Of a DNA stretch of 44,770 bases, positions 11,810 to 24,272 are shown one piece after another. Position numbers and translations under genes: made by a program. This stretch comes from Plantago elongata (taxonomy: Eukaryota; Streptophyta; Magnoliopsida; Lamiales; Plantaginaceae), in NCBI GenBank assembly GCA_036897095.1, contig JAYMSP010000646.1, positions 1-44,770 on the forward strand, written 5' to 3'. The notes beneath the pieces were generated by a model. It had not been told where the DNA came from, ran no database searches, and saw nothing but the letters and a program-made list of their open reading frames with translations. How positions within the stretch are numbered: position 1 is the stretch's first letter; the number at the start of each line of letters is the position of its first letter.

Positions 11810-14430
11810 CTATGCTCTCTCTTTGAGAACCTTACAAATCCCTCTAACTGTAGAAGGTGTAGTCCTACAGCAGCCACCAATAAGTTTCGCTCCGGCATCC
11901 TTCCATCTCATGGCATGTTGCTCAAACTTTTCATGGTCAAAACACATCGAGGGCTGAAAATATGAAAAGTCAAGAGTGTAAGAGCTAATAAAACTTACCA
12001 CAAGTAACGTCTAAATTAGCCACATAAGTAAAAGAGATCGAAGGCATCACTTACCAGCCATTTTTTTGCAATTCCATCCCATATCTCGCCACTGTTTGGA
12101 TAGACAACTATGGCCTTATCAGTTGACTGCACATACATTGTTGTTGTGATTGTCAGCAAACTAGCTAGGAAGAAAATCCAGCAGATGGTATAATGCTAAG
12201 ATGCATTTGCTATATGATGCAAGCTTTACTCGAAAGTTACCTCTTTGAACCTCTGGATGAGGCTCAGAACAAACTGGGGTGGCGCACAATTTATTCCGAC
12301 AGCCCCAACTCTGCTACTTTTGTTAATTATGTTGAGACAATCATTGAAGCTCTCTCCAGATGGTGCATTTTCACCATCGACTGAGCTAAAACAGATCCAA
12401 GACGAAATCTTAACATCTTCTTCATCAAGTAACTCAACGCAAGCCTGAAAAATATAAACAGGTCTTCACATTTTAAAAGTTTATTCCTATTTCCTTTCCA
12501 CAAAATTTAAAGAACAAGAGGCAATCTATCTCTAGAATACCTGAGCCTCTAGTTTGTTAGGAATCGTCTCAAAAGCAAGCAAATCAGGCCCTGCTTCAAC
12601 AAGAACTTGCAACCTACGCCGGTGGAAATCCTTCAACTTCTCCAAAGTTACACGTGGTCCATAATTCCCACTAAACAAGCAACAATGTGAATCAATACTT
12701 CAATAATATGTAAGAGTATTACGACAGATCATTAGCCCGTGGTTTGATATTGAAACAAGTAATTCAATGTTTTTGCACCTGTATTCAGAACCATCAGCAA
12801 GATAAGCACCATAGCTTCCAATGGAAGCTGCAACAAGAGCCCTGTTATAGTTGTGTCCTGCAGGATTCTGCTTTACCGAGGCCCAAAACTTGTCGCGTGC
12901 CTCAATAGCAATTTGCACACTTTTCTTAAGCAGCGACTCTGCCTCTTCAATCGACAATCCCTTGGATTGAAATCCTGGTAGCGTCGCCTGTTTATTCAGA
13001 ACACATTTTCAATACATTGCTCGAATATGATCCAACTGACTTAATGTTTCAAATTTGATCAAAAGAAAATAATGTCCCAAAATAATACATTAGACTAAAA
13101 GATCAATGTTATCTTGAATAAAAATTTGATTAGACCAGCCATGTAACTTATCACCATGATATAGGAGTAGAGGATGAAGGTGAAGAGAATTAGACAAAAC
13201 ATTATTCCATGTCATGTACCCTGGCACATAGACATATATTGTTAAAAGTTATAACCTAATAGTGTAAGCAAGTGATTAGTTACATAAACTAGGATTATCT
13301 TGAGAAGTTTCAATTAGGATCTAATCCCATGACACAATTTTCATCTGATTTATCATTTCAACATACATAAATCATTCCGTCCTAGATCAAATATCACATT
13401 TAATTTTAAACACAAAGATGACGTATAAAGTTAAAGTAGTTGAGATATGGAGGAGTAACCATTTTATCAAAAATGGTAGAAGGTGGCAAGGTGCGAGATA
13501 AATGAGTGTATAAAATTTACCAAAATCAGAAATAACATTTGGTATGATATGGAGGAGTAACCATTAAGAATCATTTGGTGTCCAAGGTGGAGACAGAAAT
13601 ACAATAGAGCAAGTAAAAAGACTAGTTCACACTAAATTGGGATCCTGCCAAGCACTCCATTATTCTAACCAGGATCATGCCGTTAAATATTGAGTCTCCA
13701 TGCGAACTTTTTTGTGATGGACCTTGAGCAACAGCAATCGAAAAATGAAAAAGACTAAATGGACTGATTGAGATAGAATTTGAATTGATTTTCTCAACTG
13801 AATTGGATTTTTTTTTTGTACAAAATGTTCAATTTTAATGGGGAGATGACCACTCCAGCGGTATGACAAACCGATCATAAATTGGGATCTACCCAGCACT
13901 CCAATTATTCTAATTTCTAATGTTAAGAAAAAACTGACCTTTTATTGAAATTTCACAGCCTTTGTCAGAGTAAACCGGATTTAAAAACTCTTTTCACACA
14001 TAGTAATAAGTCAATGACAATATCTAAACAGAACTATTCCAAACATGAAGAAAATGCAAGAAAAGTAGAAAACTACCAATTGAAAATAAAATTTACCTGA
14101 TATGAAGAGGAGACAATAACATCTGCACCAGCTTCCAAGTACTCCAAATGTACCTGCAGAAAATGTACATTTAGCAACACTAACATAAAAATTTTATAAC
14201 AAATACGAAAAAATGAAACTGGGACGAAAATGAATACATACACGCTTGATAAGATTGGGGTCTTTGATGAGGCAAAGTGCGCTCCAAAGAGGATCATTGA
14301 TGGAGGCGCCGTGTTTCTCCAGCTGGGTGGCGAAGCCTCCATCCACCACCGCGCAACCGCCGGCCCTATCGATGAGATCTTCGAGCAGTTTCCCATAATT
14401 CTCCGTTGCAGGCTTACCAATTCCCACCAT
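11810..14430 (-). CDS. HMT1: Homocysteine S-methyltransferase, HMT1-like
   Basis: Seven minus-strand exons (14430-14242, 14153-14097, 12987-12779, 12670-12541, 12444-12241, 12126-12055, 11953-11810) join through GT-AG introns to 334 residues, the usual length for the family. The enzyme transfers a methyl group from S-methylmethionine to homocysteine, making two methionines; plant forms are cytosolic. The product has GGCAVVDGGFATQLE at the N-terminus, then HLEYLEAGAD, ALVAASIGSYGAYLADGSEY and FETIPNKLEAQACVELL. The zinc ligands are present: Cys248 in GINCAPP, and Cys315 and Cys316 in GGCCRT. Several motifs match HMT1 better than HMT2/3 (VVDGGFATQLE, WICF, AIVVYPNSGE), though the isoform label is from memory. 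Intron 2 is long (about 1.1 kb) and holds repeats. Confidence 0.93.
13633..13913. repeat. Pair of 36-bp direct repeats inside HMT1 intron 2
   Basis: 13633-13668 and 13878-13913 share TAAATTGGGATC, AGCACTCCA and TTATTCTAA, about 31 of 36 positions. They bracket about 209 bp that includes a T-rich run. The pair may mark a small insertion or a segmental duplication in the intron. Confidence 0.45.
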
Positions 14431-14602
14431 GATTATTGTTATGAGTAAACAGGAGTAATATTGTTATTTTCGATGGTTTTGAGTCAAATTACAAGTCTCG
14501 AAGTGAAGGAATACAACAACGAAAATGAATGGGCTTATTACGACCTTGCACGTTCTTGTTAAGGGTTTGTGTATATGTGTGTTTTTTGTGTTGTGTTTGA
14601 GT

Positions 14603-14616
14603 GGTTCTATTTATGG
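14603..14616 (-). promoter_or_regulatory. Possible TATA box of the HMT1-like gene
   Basis: The minus strand reads CCATAAATAGAACC about 175 bp upstream of the start codon at 14430. It resembles a plant TATA element and would leave a leader of about 145 bases. Confidence 0.35.
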
Positions 14617-14619
14617 ATT

Positions 14620-15720
14620 TGATTATGTGAATTTCATCCAATATTTGGATGAGCTGGCTTTTGCGTAAAATGGATTGATTGACCATGTATTATGCTATGC
14701 GTGTAACTGATGAGTAAAGAAATAGGTGAAGGCGGACGCAATTTGCTTTCATGTTCTTGTAACCACCACTTGGACTTGTTCTAGCATTTTGTTCATTTAC
14801 CTACTTCTTCTCTTCCTTGATCGTTTTTTTGGTTTCTTTCTTCTATACCGGTCTCATCCAATGTAATTACTATTCACAATTTATATGATATCCGCATATA
14901 TAATAGTTGCATTGAGGCGAAACTGACATATTATATACTGAAATTTTAACTATTTGGTAGATTTTCAGCTAACAGCTAACTTTCACCTAATTTTATTAAA
15001 CATATCTTTAATGCCATTGTAAAAGTGTGGTAAAATTTGCGTTTTTAAGTATGGGTGAACTTAGAATTAGAAAGATGACAGGTCACCACATGATATCTTA
15101 AAGAAATGAATTGGGAATATTATTATGGAGTAAGGTTGCTTGGATTATGGACATTCGACACCTTAAAAGAAAACAGATCACATGATATCTTCATTAGAAT
15201 CCCACCTGGATAAGCTCTTGACGGTGATCGAGCTTCTTTCGGTGTACTTCTGAGAAGAAAAAGAAACCTAATTTATTTGGTTGTTTATATGCTAATCTAG
15301 TAATCTATCATACTACATGCCAGTTATTTTCAACACTATAAGCTAGCTTGCTAGCAAGGTAACATTGATTATTCATTTATCATAGGTCCCAAACTATCAA
15401 ATTCAACACTTAAATGTGGACGACACCAGACAACTAAGACCATATGTGTTACATGTTGATTGACTTGGATGGATTCAATTATCAACTTGTTTTCTTTTCT
15501 TTTTCTTTTCTCCACGAACACCAAAATACGATATTTCAGTTATGCATACGTTTACACAAAGATATCGCACATTGTGAATACACTCAAAATAGATAAGAGT
15601 TTCGGATAGGACTTGTTTATTAATCGATGAAGTCGACAACGGATCCGGAAATGTTTATTATCACTATCCTTCAATACTAAATAAACTTCCGGACTTAAAT
15701 AATGGCAACAAACCTAAATA
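14620..15720. other. Intergenic DNA; no gene seen
   Basis: AT-rich sequence upstream of the HMT1-like gene. No coding region, tRNA-like box pair or clear repeat was found. Confidence 0.4.
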
Positions 15721-16270
15721 CAGTGGCGGATCTACATGGGGGCAAAAGGGGTCAGCTGACCCCCCTCAAATTTTTGTCATTCCTCTAATATACTAACTAA
15801 TAGTCATTTCGTAATCAAATGCAATATGTTCCAGTGGTGATGAGTAAAGTGTTTTTTTGCATTTGAAGAGTTTCTCTCACTAATCACAGTCTTTTTCGTC
15901 CCACAAGCAATTTAAATTATGTATTGTGTTTTTAATTTTTCCACATATGACATATCTCTACGTTTATATTCCCATGCCATTGTTATGTTATTTTATGCCT
16001 TCTTTCTTCAAATTTTCAATTTGCATATGTTATAATTAATTAGACATCATTTTTCAAATAATACTTGACAACTTGTGTAATAAGCAATAATCAAGATATA
16101 AGCAGAAATGGATAAATATATTTCAATTATTTTAAAGTAAGTAGTCACTATTTTGTGTAAATCTATTTATAGTGCAAAATTGTACTTTACCTTTATAATT
16201 TTGCATAAATAATTTTACTCACAATTAAATTTCAACCCCTCTCTGAAATATTGTCCTAAATTTATCACTG
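15721..16270. mobile_element. Probable hAT-like non-autonomous transposon relic
   Basis: The left end CAGTGGCGGATCTACATGGG is typical of one group of plant hAT-like elements. A right end of the form CCTAAATTTATCACTG at 16255-16270 is a degraded inverted match. The flanking 8-mers (CCTAAATA and TTTATATA) agree at only 5 of 8 positions. A perfect 16-bp palindrome, GGGGTCAGCTGACCCC, lies close to the left end. No transposase frame is visible. The left end is convincing; the right end is tentative. Confidence 0.45.
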
Positions 16271-18561
16271 TTTATATATATACTCACTTCAATTGAGATT
16301 TTAGAAATTAGAAGTAACTCAAATATACATATGCTTACCTACTCCCAAAATTTGTCATACGTGAATTTAGGGGTCCGCAATACTTTTAACATTGACTTTA
16401 CGATACGAAAAATAGGTTTGGCAGATTGTCGGCATGAGACTTGAGGAAAAATTCTATTGAGAGGTGAGAATTTTAGGAAACCAACAACTCCAGTTTGACT
16501 TAGCTTAATTCGTTGCAAATTGTGTACAAGTTGTTGTGCAAATTGTGTACAAATTATGGATTAAATGACATAAGGAGTAGATAGATGGAATTATATGCTT
16601 GCCCGGTATATAAGCATGGATTTGTACCAATTTACCCTTTTCATTTTCAAAGGCCCATCTTGGAGTGTGAGAGGATGTAATGGCCCAACTGAATGATTCA
16701 GTCCCGGATCCAATTGTTTGTTGCGAAGTGTGTCCTTGTTGCCGGAAATTTTTGTCCAAGTACTTCTATTTCTTTTTATTCTTTTATGACGTCGGGAACT
16801 CACTGTCGCTACCTTTTAGGTGCACACTCGGTAAGCCTCACAGTTTCACGTAATAGTCTGGGACATGCTCCATTCAGAAGGCATAACATACATTTCTAAA
16901 CACAATCAAATCACTAGTCATATTCAAATATCAAACATATACCATCAAAATTAAACTACAACTTAGTTGTCACATTCACAATGTAATTTCAAATTGATCT
17001 CAACAAATACTTTAAAGAAAATTCTAGGTGAAGAACTTCTAAATAGTAAGTTTAAAGTAAAAAGAACCCGATTGAAACATGAACAAAAGTGAATGTGTAA
17101 TAACCGCACTAGCTCATAAGAAGAAGTCGACGAGAATGAGATGTGGCAAGTTAGAAGAAGAAAATCGATTTGAATGACCCAGCTACCCCCTCCTAATACT
17201 ATCTCATTCTTCTTTTTAATTAATTATCACAAATAAATAATTATAAAGTTATTTAGTAAGAGTGAAATAATAAATAATGAAGAACATATAAGATACATAC
17301 AACAAAATAAAAAGAATAGTTAATATGATTTATGTTAATAAAAAATGTTATTAAGCGGAAGTTGAGGATTCAAGACAACTTCTCCGTTTAAAAACAAACA
17401 AATTAATCGAACATTCATAATGTGGTACTACATTAATAGTCGGATTAAATACTGAATTACTGTTTATGGGAGTAGTTGTTGTGATACTTGAATGCAGGTG
17501 TAAATAGGCGGTCCGGTATAGAACCATATCCTATTCCACATCTGATGCATACGGAGATAATGAATGCCCATGTTTCAGAAAATTTAGCAGGCCCTTCAAT
17601 TTTATTACACCATCTACTATTTTCAACCACTTTAAACACCAACATACAGGGAACAGTACCTTATTATATCATCAAACACTCGATTGATCTTGTCGCAAAC
17701 TTCTTCTATTTTCGGTCTGGATTGATCTTCTTATACCATTTTATATAATTTGTATGCTCATTTTCTGATTCTCGAGATTTTTATCCGAAACGAGTTCAAA
17801 ACTATTCAATCTGGAAAATTTGATTCTTTGAAAAATTCTGGGTCTGATGACGAAGATTATGGGACTTTTCGGGATTTTTGTATATTCCCTGACTTCTCCA
17901 CATTTGATTCATATGACTGAGTCCATGTAGATTGTTCGTATTGGTAGTTTGTTGGTTCCATGTTTTTTAGTAGTTTTTGTTGTTGTATGTTGTTGTGGTT
18001 TCGTTTTCTATCAACGAGTGTCTTTTCTCGTGTTTGTCTTTCGTTATTAATAAAAATTGAGTCTCGACTCTTTTTAAAAAGAAATTATCTGGGAAATTTA
18101 TAAATATGAAGAGAAACATGCAAAAGGCTCATTTTCTACCCCTACTTATTACAGTGGAGTAATGGAGTTCATCAATAGGGATCAAGGACCCTTCAATTCT
18201 AACCTGTACACGGGTTATTTAGTCAAAATTGTCGCGTACATCGTCTGACATATTTAATTTTGTCACTCCTGTGTTAGAATTGAAGTCTTCCTATTGAGTT
18301 ACAGTGACTTCCTCCATTTTGGCACAATTTTTATTATGTGAATGGGTAAAAAGAATGATTTATATATGATGTTATTAACAAAATCTAAAATGTTTCGGTT
18401 ATACCTATGATATCTATCGGTCCTTTTCAAACCGTCCTCGATTTATGACATACAATACAATCTGGAGAGAAACAAGAATGATATAATACACCTAATCCGA
18501 AGGACTGGAAGAGCAGCAACCATCAAATTGATCTTGATCCAATGCCTTAATCCACGTCATG
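16271..18561. other. Long gap without a recognised gene
   Basis: I found no gene. A 16-base direct repeat (TGCAAATTGTGTACAA) lies near 16514 and 16537. The stretch at about 17940-18070 is T/G-rich and ends near ATTAATAAAAATTG, which could be an old transcript 3' end, but nothing upstream of it is recognisable. Confidence 0.35.
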
Positions 18562-18917
18562 CTAGGAAGTATGAATATGTTTCTGCCCTCGCGTATTTCG
18601 TCTGCGTACGTATTTAATACGCATACTTTGACATACTCCAGAAATACGTATTGTATTTTCTTCCATGCGTTAAACTCTGATTTGTTATCTTTTTGAATAG
18701 AACTGAATTTTGAAAGAGTCAGTTTTCAACAAGACTTGTTACAATTGTTCTAAAGTCCTAAAATGTTAGGGATTTAATTACTAAAAATATGATTTAATAG
18801 ATATAATTTTGAGTCCTGATATATAATTATCCATATGAAAATACATAAAATACAAATAATTTTACCGTATTTTGTATGCGTACTGTATGCATGCATATTC
18901 GTATTTATGCATCCTAG
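18562..18917. repeat. Possible MITE with imperfect inverted ends
   Basis: The left end CTAGGAAGTATGAATAT is mirrored by the right end, whose reverse complement is CTAGGATGCATAAATACG. Both sides also carry TACGTATTT- and GTATGCGTA-like motifs. The span is 356 bp. No clear target duplication was seen, so the class is open. Confidence 0.35.
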
Positions 18918-19386
18918 ACCTGTGCTTTGAGCGGAGGAACATAAGAGTGTCTCTTTTCACAAATTGTACATAGCTCCTTGAGCTTTCAATACTTTTACCA
19001 CATAAGAAAACACCAAACTTTACACCCTCAATAACAATGGTCCCCGAAAGAATTACTCAGTAGATGAACTATGCTTATTCACTAAAACATGGCAAATAGT
19101 TAGTGAATTGTATTAATCATATAGAGAGTGATTGATTTTAATTCCATGCCAATAAGCTCCATACTTCCTTAAATTTAAGTTCGCAAGGATAAAGTAACAA
19201 GTAGTCATTTATCTTCAAGATTCACGAGTAATGAATTGAACCCAATGCACGGACTGTTCTACCACTATTGTTGAATAAATCCTTATAAGACAAGTAGGTG
19301 GTCGCACTTTATACTACCTATTCGTAGTCTCGCTATTCCAATAAAAACTTATAACTGTCGATCTCAAACTACTCCCACCATATCAC
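18918..19386. other. Upstream region of the KCS gene
   Basis: No gene is recognised. The region ends at the TATA box of the 3-ketoacyl-CoA synthase gene. Confidence 0.4.
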
Positions 19387-19393
19387 TATAAAT
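19387..19393 (+). promoter_or_regulatory. TATA box of the KCS gene
   Basis: TATAAAT lies 55 bp before the start codon at 19442. This is the clearest core promoter element in the window and implies a leader of only about 20-25 bases. Confidence 0.6.
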
Positions 19394-19441
19394 CCCACTC
19401 AAAAGAACTCCCTCCAAACCTCATCACAAGCCACGCCATTA

Positions 19442-22381
19442 ATGGCTTCCAACCCTCCTTCAACAATGAACCAACTCTACAAACACCTAACCCACAACCT
19501 CCTCCTCTACATCCTCATCCTCACAACCCTCACACTCACACTCAAACTCCTCACCACCACCCCTCCCCACCTCATCACCAACCTCACCACCGCCCAGCTC
19601 CTCTGCTCCTCCTTCCTCATCCTCCTCTCCACCACCATCTTCTTCCTCTCCCGTCCCCGAACCGTCTTCCTCGTCGACTACGCCCTCTTTAAACCCCCGA
19701 GCTCGTACCGCACGTCCCTAGCCGAATTCTCCGAACACGCACGGATCGTCCTCGCGTCCGAACCCAAGAGCATCCACTTCCTCGTCAAGATCCTTGAACG
19801 ATCCGGCCTCGGCCCCGAAACCTGCATTCCACCCGCGCTCCACTTCATCCCGCCCCGACCCGAAAAGAAATTTGCGCGGGAAGAAGCGGAATTGGTTATT
19901 TTTTCATGCATGGATGCTCTGTTTTCCAAAACAGGGCTGAAACCGAAAGATGTGGACATTCTGATCTTCAATTGCAGTGTCTTCATCACGGTGCCTTCTC
20001 CGACGGCAATGGTGATCAATAAGTACAGAATGAGGAGCAATGTGAAGAGCTTTAACTTGTCTGGAATGGGGTGTAGTGCTGGTTTGATTGCAGTGAGTTT
20101 GGGCAAGGATTTGCTGCAGAATTATCCGAATTCGAATGTGGTGGTGATAAGTACGGAGATTTTGAGTAGCTGTTTGTATTTGGGGAAGGAGAGGTCTATG
20201 CTTTTGCCCAACTGTTTGTTTCGGATGGGTGGCGCCGCCTTGCTGCTGTCGAACCGGAGGGCTGATCGCCACCGTGCTAAGTATCGCCTTTCTCATGTGG
20301 TTAGTTCTCTAATTTTACATCTTCTCGTATTTCATTTTCGTGTATGTGTATCAAAGTAAATTTATTAATAAGGAAAAATGAAATTTTTTTACGAAACCAT
20401 TTCTAGTAAATATTATTCATAAATTTAAGTCAAACTTAATTCATATGAACGAATAATTTTTCTTTTAAAAATTTAAAATTCGTGATTATAAAAGAGATAC
20501 AAGTTGATATAATCTTCACGTAGTATCCATGCTAATAAATATAGATTACTGCAACTTGCAAGCATGTTGTAGTACCACGGATGAGTAATGAATAATGATG
20601 GTGAGTTAAAACTCAGGGTAGACGTGGAGGGGCAGGCTGTCGTTCGCTCCTTGTAAAATTCAGAATTCTTTTTTATAGGTAATATTTTTTTAAAATGTAG
20701 CACTTACCCTCCTCCGAACACTCAAAATACGTCATATATATACTTTTGCTCCCCAAAGTTAAAATCTTGCATCCACCCTGACCCTGTTAAGATTTGAGAC
20801 AAATGAGGGTATACTAATTCATATTGTAAAGAAATTAGTTAGAGCATAACTTAAGGTTAAGGGTATGAACGTGTTTCGAATGATTACATTGTACACCAAA
20901 AGGCGAATAGTAAATGTCCGGTTCCATGGAATCGGCCAATCGGGGCCATATGGTTCATGATTCCGGTTCCTGATTTGGGAGGACCAAAAGCCCCAACTCC
21001 AGAGCGTACCTTGTTCATAGCTTCAAACCGGTATCACACAGCATAAATGCATGTCGAAGGATTTCTAGCTTTATTTTTTGGAAAAAAAATGTGTCTACTA
21101 ATATTTGAAAAAGTTACAACTTCATCATGTAACATGGTGGACCATAATTTTCACCCCAGTGGAAAAATATCTAATGTCAGAAGTACTAAATGTTGTGCAG
21201 GAGTTAGATAACGTATTTAAACTTCAATTTATTCAAAGCACTAGAAATTGAAACAAGATCATGTTCAAGATTTCAGATGTTAGGTAAGTTGGTAGATGTT
21301 TACAATAACTTTCATGTTGAGCATTCAAGATGTTTCAATTGTGGGGACAATGGATTAATCGTTATCACGTTGATTCGAACTTGAATTTTAATGTTTTTCT
21401 ACGAATCTTGTATGTGTATTCTTTTACGAGTTATTACTTATAAATAGGTTTGAAATTAATCCAACTGGATTACTAAGTCTTTACAAAAGTGCCACAATAT
21501 GATCAAAAGGTATTAAATATTTGAGTATTGTGCTTGAAAATTCTTGAGAAGATATGTTATGCGATGGAATTTTATCACGCCTACAAGTATCATGGTTAGT
21601 TGAGAAAGAAATTATTTCGGCATAGATTCGAAATATGTGTGGATATGCCAAAAGCTTCATTACCTTGACATATCATCAAATCTACTTTTTCAAGATTGTA
21701 AAGAACTGCAGATCTAATTATTTATGCTAGTTCTTGAAATTATTTTGTTTAGATTGGATATCTAATGTCTTATCTATCAAACTGCAGGTAAGAACTCATC
21801 TTGGAAGTGATGACAAATCATACAGATGCATATCACAAGAAGAAGATCCTGAAGGAAACCTTGGAATGAAATTGAGCATTGATCTTATGGCAGTAGCTGG
21901 TGAGGCTTTAAAAACCAACATAACAACTATTGGCCCTCTTGTTTTACCAGCCACTGAGCAATTCCTCTTTGCCATTTCACTAATCAAGAAAAAGCTCTTC
22001 AACCCCAAACTTAAGCCTTACGTCCCAGACTTCAAGCTTGCGTTCGAGCACTTCTGCATCCATGCTGGAGGAAGGGCGGTCATCGACCAGCTCCAGAAGA
22101 ACCTCGGGCTGACAGACCAGCAGGTTGAGGCCTCCAGGATGACCCTGCATAGGTTTGGCAACACGTCTTCATCATCGTTGTGGTATGAGTTGAGTTACAT
22201 TGAGTCGAAAGGGAGGATGAACAAAGGTGACAGGGTGTGGCAGATTGCATTTGGGAGTGGGTTCAAATGTAACAGTGCTGTTTGGAAGTGTAACCGGAGG
22301 ATAGACACACCGATCGATGGACCTTGGCTTGATTGCATTGATAGGTACCCAGTTTATATCCCTGAAGTGGTCAAGTTCTAG
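19442..22381 (+). CDS. 3-ketoacyl-CoA synthase (fatty acid elongase condensing enzyme)
   Basis: Two exons, 19442-20299 and 21788-22381, join in phase 0 across a 1,488-bp intron to give 483 residues, near the usual length of about 490-500. The enzyme condenses malonyl-CoA with a long acyl-CoA in the ER elongase, feeding very-long-chain lipids such as waxes, suberin and sphingolipids. Two hydrophobic segments (about residues 20-37 and 53-70) fit the usual membrane anchor. The FAE1-type domain follows, with catalytic Cys211 (GMGCSAG), His378 (HAGGR) and Asn411 (GNTSSSS). The His-to-Asn spacing of 33 matches FAE1. Two motifs differ from the common form: [14 protein letters not shown] where most have NCSLFNPTPSLSAM, and NLSGMGCS where most have NLGGMGCS. 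The first 400 bases are very rich in C. The KCS subgroup is not assigned. Confidence 0.93.
20300..21787 (+). other. Single intron of the KCS gene
   Basis: GT-AG intron of 1,488 bp in phase 0. No open frame of interest and no clear transposon termini were recognised inside. Confidence 0.7.
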
Positions 22382-22417
22382 GTGAACTAAAGAAGAACAT
22401 GTTATCAGATTTCAACA

Positions 22418-22423
22418 AATAAA
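22418..22423 (+). terminator. Poly(A) signal of the KCS gene
   Basis: AATAAA lies 37 bp after the stop codon. It is the only canonical signal near the gene end and probably directs 3' processing. Confidence 0.5.
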
Positions 22424-22429
22424 GTTTTT

Positions 22430-24272
22430 CTTGTGTGTAATAGTATATGTCAGAATGATCCAATTTGTAGCAATCTATATATGTACCTGCAAGCTTGTAG
22501 TGGTGCTTTATATGTCTCTTGTTTCAAGGAGAAATGAGCTCCAAATTACAACTCTCAACTTCATATTCAATCCAATCGCTCCAGCCTACTGCTTTTTAGT
22601 CGATTATACTTAAAACTGAGAATTAGTTTTTGAAATTTACTAGTTCTTGAATGGTCAATGGTGAATTGATTGCAATCACAGCCCAGTGGACTCTGCTGTC
22701 AGGCCCATTCTTTTAACTTAGGCTATGTTATGCCGAACTTTAATTTTCTAAATTAAATTAAACAGAATTAAAGTATCTATTACTATTATAAAAATAGATA
22801 TCATTATTGGAACAATCTATTCATTTACTTTTTTACCCCTCATTATGAAAAATAATTTCTTCCCAACTTACTCTTACTACTACTCTACTCACCCATTTAT
22901 TTTCTATTACCATTTTTTATCAATACTACTCTACGTCCACCATGCATCTAACATACAAAATTTAAATTAAATGGTTCGGCTTTATAATATCATTTTTAAT
23001 GTACTTAATCAATATTACTTATGTCTTTTCTTTTCCCTAGCACAAGGAATCCGGATTCAAAATTTGTAATATAGTTTAATATTCTTATAAATTACATTAA
23101 TTTTTAAATTATTAGTATATAATAAATTAGAAAATTCACTCGCGAGTACCGCATGCCCATTTTTCTAGTAGTATAAACTATAACCTCGCACAGTAAAACA
23201 GAACAAAGACTTATTATGTATTTTTATAACTTTGTTGTTGATAAATCATGTACTAAAAAATCTACAAAGAACCTCTTAAGTGTTTTTAGTTGTCACTAAA
23301 ATGCTTATTCCTTCTGTCTCCAAACAAATATCATATACTTCATTTATATTCGTAAATTTCATAACGGTACTAAAATGAGAACAGAGCTTTACCTGGTGGC
23401 TAAAGTTATAACTAGCAAAGCATGTTTAGCTATTTTACTATACCCATGTTGAAAGAACAGCACAGGTTGCAGATTTTAGACTACAAGTTGCATTTGACAA
23501 TTGCCACTTTGCTTGGCAAAGCACAAGGATCAAGGCCTACATTAGGTTCATATTATGAATTTTTCCTCTAATAAAGGAAAAACAATTATTTGTCATCAAC
23601 AATTCATCGGTATGATAATTTAGACTAGTCCAAGTTGCTGCACTACATCTAAAGTGACTTCTTAAATTCCATAATTAAGAACTAACAAGGGCCACTTAAC
23701 TAGTCAGCAGACATGTCCTGATCATCTAGACACCTAAACAGTTTGTTTAATAGAAACTCATACCAAGTGGAATAAGAAACAACTTGGGAGTTGAGACACT
23801 CCAATGGAATCAGATCATATCCACTCTTAGTGAGAAGTGAGAACAAAGAGCAGAATCATTTCTAATTACTAGATGTTGCTCCAACTTTAAGACAACAGAT
23901 GCAAAAGCAAACTGTAAAGGGTAATCGAACTAATCAACGCTACAATAGAAAGCAGAATCGAATGGTTCAAATACGGACTTCTTGATCATCCAAACATTTA
24001 GATAAAAGAGAGACAAGGAGATGAAACATGAGATCAAAGGCCCTTGGGACGGCTCAAAGTAGCTCAAGAAAACCCGAAGGAACCTAAGGACCTCTAAACA
24101 TATTGGAAAATTCCATCCCTCAGGCAACAAAAATCTCTCCGAATAAACATAAAGCACTCGCTAGAGACACTAATAACTTATAAGTTGAAACAGCCGCTTA
24201 CTAGACTGAATAACTGGCAAAGATGAAAGAACGATAGATACTAACATAAGATACTCCTACTACCTGCAAAAC
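22430..24272. other. Intergenic DNA between KCS and the CRF-clade gene
   Basis: No gene is recognised. The part nearest 24272 should hold the 3' untranslated region of the minus-strand AP2/ERF gene. One inverted-repeat candidate is listed separately. Confidence 0.4.
22730..22984. repeat. Inverted-repeat candidate, possible MITE
   Basis: The left arm ATGCCGAACTTTAATTTTC at 22730-22748 is mirrored near 22957-22984, whose reverse complement begins TAAAGCCGAACCATTTAATT. The arms agree apart from a small gap. The outer limits and target duplication are unclear. Confidence 0.35.

Noticed and set aside
13368..13460. Stowaway element in HMT1 intron 2
   Set aside because: CATTCCGTCCTAGATC and GATATGGAGGAGTAA look like worn termini, but they match each other too poorly. 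The second GATATGGAGGAGTAACCATT nearby is only a short direct repeat.
19678..20296. Minus-strand frames of 142 and 130 residues
   Set aside because: They overlap the KCS exon completely and carry no family motifs; they result from its base composition.
21300..21420. Retroviral-type zinc knuckle in the KCS intron
   Set aside because: A [12 protein letters not shown] string can be read, but the remaining Cys and His of the knuckle and any neighbouring gag-like sequence are absent.
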